NCBI GenBank assembly: GCA_964393795.1
Contig: CAYMWA010000058.1
Location: 1-20,222 of the forward strand
Source of the DNA: Chryseosolibacter sp964393795
GTDB lineage: Bacteria; Bacteroidota; Bacteroidia; Cytophagales; Cyclobacteriaceae
Length of the DNA: 20,222 nucleotides
Direction: 5' to 3'
Below the pieces are notes generated by a model. That model did not search any database, was not told the DNA's origin, and worked only from the letters and a program-made list of their open reading frames with translations. Below are positions 14,702-20,222 of this stretch, piece by piece; within the stretch, counting starts at the first letter, position 1; each line of letters starts with the position of its first letter. A program made the position numbers and the translations under genes.

Positions 14702-15487
14702 ATGTACAATCCGACTTTTTCATTTCGAAAGCAGCCATCGCTCACGTTGGTGGGGGCCGGCCCGGGTGATCCGGAACTGATCACCTTGAAGGCGTTGCGG
14801 GCGTTGGAAACAGCCGACATTGTCTTGTACGATGCATTGGTTTCGAAAGATGTGCTCGACTATATTCCCGCCGCGACCCCGCGCATCTCGGTGGGCAAAA
14901 GGGCGGGTAGCCATTCGCAGACCCAGGAGGACATCAACAGGTTGATCGTTGAATCTGCATTCCTGTACGGCCACGTCGTCAGATTGAAAGGCGGCGATCC
15001 GTTTGTTTTCGGCCGCGCCACGGAAGAGATCACGTATGCAGCACAGCACGGCATTTCGACACGCGTGGTGCCTGGCATCAGCAGCGCGCTGGCGGTGCCT
15101 GCAGCTGTATCGATTCCACTGACCTCTCGCGGTGTCAGTGAAAGCTTCTGGGTGGTAACGGGCACGACGATGTCCGGTGAACTGTCGAAAGACCTTGCGC
15201 TGGCCGCACAGTCGACGGCTACTGTTGTGATTTTGATGGGGATGAGAAAACTGCATGACATCATGGAGTTGTTTCAAAACTGTGGTCGCAGTGATACGCC
15301 GGCCGCCGTGATACAAAATGGCACACTCCCATCACAGCAATATACGGCGGGTACAGTGTCGACCCTTGCTGAGCTCGTCAAAGCAGCGGACCCCGGGGCT
15401 CCGGGAATCATTATTGTGGGTGAAGTCGTCAGGTTCGGTCCCGTGGCAAAGGCGTTTGCGATGGCACAGCTTGATGAGAATCAATGA
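14702..15487 (+). CDS. cobA: Uroporphyrinogen-III C-methyltransferase (SUMT)
   Basis: A 261-residue enzyme that uses two SAM to methylate uroporphyrinogen III at C2 and C7, giving precorrin-2, the entry to siroheme. The SAM-binding loop VGAGPGDPELITLKA (17-31) is canonical for tetrapyrrole methylases. VVRLKGGDPFVFGR (97-110) and the PLTSRGVS segment (about 139-146) complete the signature. It is a single-domain SUMT like CobA or SirA, not fused to a CysG N-terminal part, which is encoded separately by the next gene. The ATG lies 1 nt after the reductase stop, so translation is coupled. An N-terminal stretch of about 14 residues (MYNPTFSFRKQPSL) precedes the usual start of the domain. Confidence in the function is high. 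Confidence 0.95.
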   Translation: MYNPTFSFRKQPSLTLVGAGPGDPELITLKALRALETADIVLYDALVSKDVLDYIPAATPRISVGKRAGSHSQTQEDINRLIVESAFLYGHVVRLKGGDPFVFGRATEEITYAAQHGISTRVVPGISSALAVPAAVSIPLTSRGVSESFWVVTGTTMSGELSKDLALAAQSTATVVILMGMRKLHDIMELFQNCGRSDTPAAVIQNGTLPSQQYTAGTVSTLAELVKAADPGAPGIIIVGEVVRFGPVAKAFAMAQLDENQ

Positions 15488-15500
15488 GGGGCTATCACCG

Positions 15501-16088
15501 ATGGATGAGCGCAACAACCTGTTTCCGGTATTCCTGAAACTCGAATCGCTCCACACGCTTCTTGTCGGTGGTGGCAACGTAGGCCTCGAGAAATTGAATG
15601 CTGTGCTTAAAAGTAGTCCGGCAGCCCGTGTCACCATCGTGGCGGGTATCATCCGGGATGAAATAAAAGCGCTTGCCGCCGACAATGCCGGGGTACAACT
15701 CATCGAACGCGATTTCCGCGAAAGCGATCTGGACAACAAGGACCTCGTCGTGCTCGCCACAGATGATCCGGCGCTGCACCATCACATCCGCTCGCTGGCG
15801 CGAAAAAAAAACATGTTGATCAACGTGGCGGATACACCGGACCTGTGCGATTTTTATCTCGGATCGGTGGTTACACGCGGCCATCTAAAGATCGGCATTT
15901 CGACAAATGGCAAATCGCCGACGATGGCCAAGCGCATCCGTGAGTACCTGGAAGAGACCCTGCCCGAAGAAATCAACGTTCTCCTCAATAACCTGCATGC
16001 CGTTCGGGCGAAAATGAAAGGCGATTTTGCGGAGAAGGTTAAACTGCTCAATGAACTCACGGAGTCGTGGCTGAAAAAGACGCGATGA
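15501..16088 (+). CDS. Precorrin-2 dehydrogenase / sirohydrochlorin ferrochelatase-type protein (CysG N-terminal/Met8-like)
   Basis: A 195-residue protein matching the N-terminal half of CysG and yeast Met8. It oxidises precorrin-2 to sirohydrochlorin with NAD+ and, in bifunctional members, inserts Fe2+ to give siroheme. The NAD-binding loop TLLVGGGNVGLEK (19-31) and the central ATDDPALHHHI are present. NVADTPDLCDFYLGSVVTRG (108-127) carries Asp111, at the position of the catalytic Asp of the family, and ISTNGKSPTMAKRIRE (133-148) follows. I chose the ATG at 15501, 13 nt after the SUMT stop. The same frame stays open to 15318, inside the SUMT gene, but that extension has no family similarity. 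Whether it also chelates iron cannot be told from sequence; no separate SirB-like chelatase is in the window, which favours bifunctionality. Confidence 0.92.
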   Translation: MDERNNLFPVFLKLESLHTLLVGGGNVGLEKLNAVLKSSPAARVTIVAGIIRDEIKALAADNAGVQLIERDFRESDLDNKDLVVLATDDPALHHHIRSLARKKNMLINVADTPDLCDFYLGSVVTRGHLKIGISTNGKSPTMAKRIREYLEETLPEEINVLLNNLHAVRAKMKGDFAEKVKLLNELTESWLKKTR

Positions 16089-16195
16089 CCTACCTCGTGG
16101 TCTGAAAGAACGGGCTCGGGCCGACAATCCATCACACCTTTCTTCTCCTTTAGCGATCCATTCACTACATTCGGGTGAACTTAAAACGCTGAAAC

Positions 16196-17512
16196 ATGGA
16201 GTATTCTCGACGAAAATTTCTGCGCACGGGTGGAGCCGCTTTGGCAAGTGCAGGTCTTGCTACTGCATTGCCCCTCGATGTCATCGCCAGGGCACGTAAG
16301 AAAGTGGCACCGAGCGACCGCATCAACGTCGGCCTTATTGGCGCAAATGGTATGGGATGGTCGGATGCAAAGTCTTTCATGAAATTGCCTGAAGTGAACT
16401 TGATGGCAATATGTGACGTGGACAAGAACGTGATCGACCGTCGTTCGGCTGAAGCTATGGAGTCCAACGTCAAGCTGACGCCGTATGGAGACTACCGGAA
16501 GCTCCTCGAGAATAAAGATATCGATGTGGTCATCATTGGAACACCTGATCATTGGCATTGCCTGCAAATGGTCGATGCGTGTGCCGCCGGCAAGGACGTG
16601 TACGTTGAAAAACCGGTAGGCAACTCGATCGTCGAATGTGACGTCATGGTTGCGGCTCAGAAAAGATATCAGCGGGCGGTTCAGTGCGGGCAGTGGCAGC
16701 GGAGCATGCCGCACTTTGTCGACGCGCTTGCCTTTTTGAAAAGCGGGAAACTTGGTCAGATACGAACGGTCAAGGCGTGGGCGTATCAGGGGTGGATGAA
16801 AAATATTCCGGCAAAGCCTGACTCTCCGGTGCCGCCGGGTGTCGACTACACAACATGGCTGGGGCCGGCAACGATGCGCCCCTTCAACGAAAACAGGTTC
16901 CATTTTAATTTTCGCTGGTTCTGGGATTATGCAGGGGGGCTGATGACCGACTGGGGCGTGCATCTGGTTGACTACGTACTGCTGGGAATGGATGCGCCAC
17001 TTCCGGAATCGGTCTATGCGTCTGGTGGAAAATATGCGTATCCCGACGGTGGTAATGAAACGCCTGATACGCTGGCCGCGGTTTACGACTTCGGTAATTT
17101 TACGATGCTTTGGGAACAGGCGCAGGGGATTTCAAACGGAAACTACGGCCGCGACCATGGCATTGCCTACATCGGGAACAACGGTACCCTTGTGCTCGAT
17201 CGCGGAGGCTGGGAAGTGCTTGCCGACGAAAATCGGATGGAACCGGTTGCGCACCAGCCAAACAAAGGGTCTGGCCTTGATGCGCACACGCGAAACTTTA
17301 TAGATGCTGTCAAGTCGCGAAATTTCGAAAACCTGTCCTGTCCGATCCAGGCCGGCGCTCATGTAGCGAGGGTATGTCAGATGGGCAACATCAGTTACCG
17401 CACCGGACAAATTGTTCACTGGAACAAGAAAAAGGGCAAGTTCAGCGAAAGCCCGGCAAACGGATTTCTCGAGGCCGGGTATCACAATGGCTACTCCATT
17501 CCTAAAGTGTAG
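16196..17512 (+). CDS. Gfo/Idh/MocA-family oxidoreductase with Tat signal
   Basis: A 438-residue NAD(P)-dependent sugar oxidoreductase of the Gfo/Idh/MocA family, predicted to be exported folded with its cofactor. The N-terminus has the twin-arginine motif SRRKFLRTG (4-12), a hydrophobic stretch (13-28) and an Ala-rich cleavage region around 31-33. The Rossmann start is INVGLIGANGMG (43-54), the family EKP at 138-140 (VEKPVGNS) supplies the catalytic-region Lys, and DWGVHLVDY (252-260) holds the conserved Asp/His region. The substrate is unknown; many Bacteroidota paralogues act on glycosides or inositols. It starts 107 nt after the siroheme gene, a gap without an obvious terminator, and probably forms its own unit. 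It is convergent with the lipid-kinase gene. Confidence 0.9.
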   Translation: MEYSRRKFLRTGGAALASAGLATALPLDVIARARKKVAPSDRINVGLIGANGMGWSDAKSFMKLPEVNLMAICDVDKNVIDRRSAEAMESNVKLTPYGDYRKLLENKDIDVVIIGTPDHWHCLQMVDACAAGKDVYVEKPVGNSIVECDVMVAAQKRYQRAVQCGQWQRSMPHFVDALAFLKSGKLGQIRTVKAWAYQGWMKNIPAKPDSPVPPGVDYTTWLGPATMRPFNENRFHFNFRWFWDYAGGLMTDWGVHLVDYVLLGMDAPLPESVYASGGKYAYPDGGNETPDTLAAVYDFGNFTMLWEQAQGISNGNYGRDHGIAYIGNNGTLVLDRGGWEVLADENRMEPVAHQPNKGSGLDAHTRNFIDAVKSRNFENLSCPIQAGAHVARVCQMGNISYRTGQIVHWNKKKGKFSESPANGFLEAGYHNGYSIPKV

Positions 17513-17564
17513 ACACAGCGTTGGAAGAATGATCCACCTTCGGCAAGTGCTGCGGATATGAAAA

Positions 17565-18464
17565 TCAAATCGAGGGTCGTTCTTTGGGTGCGTGTACGTT
17601 GAGCGATGCGGGCAGGATTTCAATGGTGAAGTTGTCGGCGATTCCGACAGGCTCGCCGTCAACATGATAGGGTAGCGGTGCATCGAGTTGGATGGTTGCC
17701 TGCTTGACGTCGAGGTTTTCACAGTACGAGGACTGGTCAATGGCGCCTGAAAACAGCGAATACAGAAGGTCCAGCCGGTAAACCGGGATTTTCTGCAGCA
17801 GGGCGACATTGAGCTGTCCGTCGCAGACGGAGGCACGAGGGGCAATCTTCGCATTGTTGCCGTACTGCGAAGCGTTGGCGATCGCGACGACGAATGCCTT
17901 CCGGTCAAACGCGTTGTTTCCAGCCGTAATCCTGGCGTTGAATTCCTTGAACTGCATGAATTTGCTGAGCGCAAGACGGGTGTACGCCTGGAGGCCACGC
18001 GTTTTTCTGCCGGCGAACAGTTTCGCGACATATCCGTCGAAACCGATCCCCGACACATTGAGTGATAGCCTGCCATTGAGTCGGAACGTGTCCATTTTAA
18101 TGGTCTGGCTTGCGAAGAGGCTTCTCACTGCCGGCAGTGTTTTCAGCGGGATGCCGAGGTGTCGCGCCAGCCCATTTCCGGAGCCTGTCGGGATGATGCC
18201 CATTGTAGCTGATGAATGAAGGAGCCCCTGTGCCACTTCATTCACCGTTCCATCTCCGCCGACAGCGACGATGGTGGTGAATCCGGCCTTGACCGCTTCA
18301 GCCGCCAGGCTGGTGGCATGTGCAGGTCTTTCGGTGCAGGCCCATGCGCATTCACTGCCATAGGCGCCACATTCACGTGCGATCAGCGTCTCGAAATCGC
18401 GGCGATGGCCGGTTCCGGAAAATTTGTTGACAACGAAAAAAAACTTTTTGACTTCACTGTTCAC
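17565..18464 (-). CDS. Diacylglycerol kinase family lipid kinase (YegS/DgkB-like)
   Basis: A 299-residue kinase with the DAGK catalytic fold. FFFVVNKFSGTG (8-19) is the N-terminal nucleotide-binding strand and loop. AVGGDGTVNEVAQGLL (67-82) is the GGDG signature that binds ATP, and GIIPTGSGNGLARHLGIPL (89-107) is the second phosphate-binding motif. The C-terminal beta-sandwich includes the CDGQLNVALL segment and LPYHVDGEP. It would phosphorylate a lipid such as diacylglycerol or a long-chain base at the cytosolic membrane face. Only GTG (18464) fits as start: there is no in-frame ATG between it and an upstream stop. It lies 42 nt downstream of the acyl carrier protein gene in the same orientation, which suggests a joint lipid role. 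It ends 52 bp from the convergent oxidoreductase gene, where I see no clear terminator. Confidence 0.9.
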   Translation of the reverse strand: MNSEVKKFFFVVNKFSGTGHRRDFETLIARECGAYGSECAWACTERPAHATSLAAEAVKAGFTTIVAVGGDGTVNEVAQGLLHSSATMGIIPTGSGNGLARHLGIPLKTLPAVRSLFASQTIKMDTFRLNGRLSLNVSGIGFDGYVAKLFAGRKTRGLQAYTRLALSKFMQFKEFNARITAGNNAFDRKAFVVAIANASQYGNNAKIAPRASVCDGQLNVALLQKIPVYRLDLLYSLFSGAIDQSSYCENLDVKQATIQLDAPLPYHVDGEPVGIADNFTIEILPASLNVHAPKERPSI

Positions 18465-18506
18465 GTCATCTCGGTATGGAAAACAGCAGCATTGGTGGGG
18501 GAGCGT

Positions 18507-18743
18507 TTAGCGAAGTTTTTCCTGAATGTACTTAACCGCCTCGCCAAACGTTTGGAGTTTTTCGGCATCGTCGTCAGGAATGCGAATGTCGAAGCTTTGC
18601 TCGAACTCCATCACGATTTCAGCGTAATCGAGCGAGTCAATTCCCAGATCCTTGACAAAATTTGCGTCCGGAGTTATTTCAGATTGTGCAATTCCGAGTT
18701 TCTCTACCAGTATTTCGGTTACTTTCTTAGGAATATCTTGCAT
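18507..18743 (-). CDS. acpP: Acyl carrier protein
   Basis: A 78-residue, acidic, all-helical protein of normal ACP length. The phosphopantetheine site is DLGIDSLDYAEIVMEFE (32-48), with Ser37 in the DSL motif to be modified by a holo-ACP synthase. FDIRIPDDDAEKLQTFGEAV matches the helix III region of fatty-acid ACPs. It lies between pyrE and the lipid kinase rather than beside fabF or fabG. GIDSLDYAE also differs from the usual GADSLDTVE of the main bacterial AcpP, so it may be a second ACP with a specialised lipid role. The ATG at 18743 is 19 bp from a promoter-like site. The function as an acyl carrier is certain; which pathway it serves is not. Confidence 0.92.
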   Translation of the reverse strand: MQDIPKKVTEILVEKLGIAQSEITPDANFVKDLGIDSLDYAEIVMEFEQSFDIRIPDDDAEKLQTFGEAVKYIQEKLR

Positions 18744-18761
18744 GGGAAACGGTAAGTTGCG

Positions 18762-18793
18762 TAAATGTATTAAATGGGCGGAAGCCTTCCAAA
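18762..18793 (-). promoter_or_regulatory. Bacteroidota-type promoter for acp
   Basis: Read on the minus strand, TTTG (18793-18790) is followed by 20 nt and TACATTTA (18769-18762), which matches TAnnTTTG except for the final base. The downstream box ends 18 nt before the acp ATG. This would let acp and the kinase be transcribed independently of pyrE. Confidence 0.5.
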
Positions 18794-18818
18794 CCTGAAT
18801 TTCGGTCCGAATTCCACC

Positions 18819-19469
18819 TTATTTCTTCCAGTGCGTCGGATCGACGCGCCACGCTTTCAGTGAAATCAGTTCTTCTTCACTAACATATTTTTCGGCCACC
18901 GCCTGCGAAAGCATTTGGCCGTAGTCGCTGAGCGATACCAGCGATACGTTTGCATCGTAGAAATTGCGGCTGGCTGCATCGAAGCCGTAATTAAAAACGG
19001 AAACCATCCCCAGCACATTGAAGCCGGCTGTGCGTAGCGCTTCGACTGCCTTTAGCGAACTTCCTCCGGTGGAGACCAGGTCTTCAATCACCACCACCTT
19101 CTGGTCTTTCACAATTCTTCCTTCAATGAGATTTTTCATTCCGTGACCTTTCGGTGCGTTACGAACATACACGAAAGGCAGGTTCAGCGCATCCGCAACC
19201 AGTGCGCCGTGCGCAATGCCGGCGGTGGCCACCCCTGCGATTGCCTCGGCGGTAAAAAAGTTTTCGCGTATGGCATCGACGATGCCGGACTTGATGGCCG
19301 TGCGCACATCGGGATACGAAAGCGATAGCCGGTTGTCACAGTAAATGGGAGATAACCATCCGGAACTCCAGGTGAAGGGCTTGGCCGTATTCAGTTTGAT
19401 GGCCTGAATTCTAAGGAGCATTTCGGCAATTGGCGCCGCTGTTTCCTCCTGTACTTTGATGATTGGCAT
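18819..19469 (-). CDS. pyrE: Orotate phosphoribosyltransferase
   Basis: A 216-residue enzyme of de novo pyrimidine synthesis, joining orotate and PRPP to orotidine 5'-phosphate. The PRPP-binding motif VVVIEDLVSTGGSS (125-138), with its acidic pair Glu129-Asp130, is diagnostic of type I phosphoribosyltransferases. The flexible catalytic loop is VRNAPKGHGMKNLIEG (102-117), with Lys107 and His109. The N-terminal FTWSSGWLSPIYCDNR (32-47) binds orotate in this family. The length is typical. The ATG at 19469 is 139 bp from the divergent Nudix gene. The acp gene follows after 75 nt with a promoter of its own, so an operon is uncertain. Confidence 0.96.
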   Translation of the reverse strand: MPIIKVQEETAAPIAEMLLRIQAIKLNTAKPFTWSSGWLSPIYCDNRLSLSYPDVRTAIKSGIVDAIRENFFTAEAIAGVATAGIAHGALVADALNLPFVYVRNAPKGHGMKNLIEGRIVKDQKVVVIEDLVSTGGSSLKAVEALRTAGFNVLGMVSVFNYGFDAASRNFYDANVSLVSLSDYGQMLSQAVAEKYVSEEELISLKAWRVDPTHWKK

Positions 19470-19608
19470 GACTCAAAAATAGGACTTTAATACATGGGAA
19501 TAAAAGGGCGCCAAAAGAAAAGGGCGGGCCGCCAAATTTGTATCTAAAGTGCTTGCCAGCTTCCAAATTATTTGCTCTTTTGCAAACAGCGTCCAAAGGA
19601 AATATTGA

Positions 19609-20222
19609 ATGATATTGTTTATTAACGATATTCCGGTGAGAATTCCGGATCCCGACAACTCGCCGGACCCGGGCCAGTTCAATTTCGTCCTCGATGCCGC
19701 CACGGAGCCCATTACGCAGGCCAAATTGATCAATCACGTGTGGATCAAGAATGTTACCGAATCTGATTTCAATACGTTGCTCGCCCTGCTCAACAGCAAT
19801 GTGCCGACCAATATTCTTTCGGTGATTGTATCCACCATCGGAATGGACGTCAAGAAATACCTCAAGAGCAAATTCAAGATCGTCAAGGCCGCCGGGGGAC
19901 TCGTGCGAAAGAAAGAAAAATTTCTGATGATCTACCGGCTGAAGAAGTGGGACCTGCCCAAAGGCAAACGCGAAAAGAACGAATCATTCAGAGGAACGGC
20001 GGTGCGCGAGGTCGGAGAGGAGTGCAACATCACTGTGAAGATCGGCAGAAAAATATGCGTCACCTGGCATACCTATACCATGAACAAACGTGCAATGCTC
20101 AAGAAGACGAAATGGTACCTGATGGACTGTACCGACGATGCCAGGATGAAGCCCGCAGTAGAAGAGGATATCGAAGACCTTCGGTGGATGACGCGCAAGG
20201 AAGTTTATCATGCGCTGGAACA
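19609..20222 (+). CDS. Nudix hydrolase, C-terminus beyond window
   Basis: The frame opens at the ATG at 19609 and runs 204 codons to the window edge without a stop, so the gene is partial at its 3' end. Residues 1-90 (MILFINDIPVRI..., including a Leu-rich stretch about 55-75) form an N-terminal part that I do not recognise. The Nudix fold starts near AAGGLVRKK (94-102). The Nudix box runs from G119 to I141: GKREKNE, seven residues, then REVGEECNI, with the metal-binding REVGEE at 133-138. The box matches the consensus except that the late Gly is Asn140. Such enzymes cleave nucleoside diphosphates linked to another group; the substrate cannot be deduced. The neighbour pyrE is divergent across 139 bp. 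Confidence 0.88.
   Translation, partial: MILFINDIPVRIPDPDNSPDPGQFNFVLDAATEPITQAKLINHVWIKNVTESDFNTLLALLNSNVPTNILSVIVSTIGMDVKKYLKSKFKIVKAAGGLVRKKEKFLMIYRLKKWDLPKGKREKNESFRGTAVREVGEECNITVKIGRKICVTWHTYTMNKRAMLKKTKWYLMDCTDDARMKPAVEEDIEDLRWMTRKEVYHALE

Noticed and set aside
13948..14820. 290-codon minus-strand ORF opposite the sulfite reductase
   Set aside because: It is antisense to conserved coding sequence, with low-complexity, Arg-rich composition and no recognisable domain; a shadow frame.
15318..15500. N-terminal extension of the precorrin-2 dehydrogenase frame
   Set aside because: It overlaps the well-supported SUMT gene in another frame and has no family similarity.
17513..17564. Terminator between the convergent oxidoreductase and lipid kinase genes
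   Set aside because: Only short, interrupted complementarity (ATCC/GGAT, CAC/GTG) is present and no T run follows.
16181..18076. Long minus-strand ORFs (260 and 314 codons) opposite the oxidoreductase and overlapping the lipid kinase
   Set aside because: Both are contradicted by strong motifs in the competing frames (Tat signal and EKP; GGDG and PTGSGNG).

Overview
The window looks like chromosomal DNA of a Bacteroidota member, most likely a Cytophagales/Chitinophagales-type soil or freshwater bacterium. The reasons are a SusC/SusD outer-membrane pair, an ECF sigma factor with a FecR/DUF4974 anti-sigma factor, promoter-like sites of the Bacteroidota form (TTTG, about 19-21 nt, TAnnTTTG), weak Shine-Dalgarno usage, and a sulfite reductase with the C-terminal extension I associate with this phylum. 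I see no rRNA, tRNA, CRISPR array, transposase or phage gene.

Layout. 1-77: eleven tandem copies of a heptamer (TCACGAY) running from the window edge directly into the start codon of an MFS transporter (78-1232), which is followed after 13 nt by a SIS-domain phosphosugar-binding protein (1246-2007). 2099-9347: a nutrient-uptake locus made of an ECF sigma factor (minus strand), a divergent FecR-type anti-sigma factor, a SusC-type TonB-dependent transporter with an N-terminal STN signalling domain, and a SusD lipoprotein. No glycoside hydrolase is attached, so the substrate cannot be read from the window. 9411-10704 (minus): TatA and an HTH/WYL regulator. 10907-16088 (plus): a siroheme/sulfite reduction region with a glutamyl-tRNA-reductase-like protein lacking the catalytic cysteine, a regulatory leader, the siroheme-dependent sulfite (or nitrite) reductase, uroporphyrinogen-III methyltransferase and a precorrin-2 dehydrogenase/ferrochelatase-type protein. 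16196-17512: a Tat-exported Gfo/Idh/MocA oxidoreductase. 17565-19469 (minus): pyrE, an acyl carrier protein and a diacylglycerol-kinase-family lipid kinase. 19609 to the end (plus): a Nudix hydrolase cut by the window edge.

The most interesting element is the 200-nt leader of the sulfite reductase gene. A good Bacteroidota-type promoter (12364-12394) is followed by a 26-codon ORF (12436-12516) with three cysteines in four consecutive codons. Next comes a textbook intrinsic terminator (12541-12581) ending 13 nt before the reductase start codon. Short complementary segments (CCTGCAT / ATGCAGG / CCTGCA) lie at the leader start codon, near the leader stop codon and in the terminator. Together they suggest ribosome-mediated, cysteine-responsive transcription attenuation of sulfite reduction and siroheme synthesis. 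The reductase makes sulfide for cysteine, the two downstream enzymes make its siroheme, and cysteine supply would feed back through leader translation. The inactive-looking GluTR homologue just upstream, where the first committed tetrapyrrole enzyme might be expected, is the second notable point.
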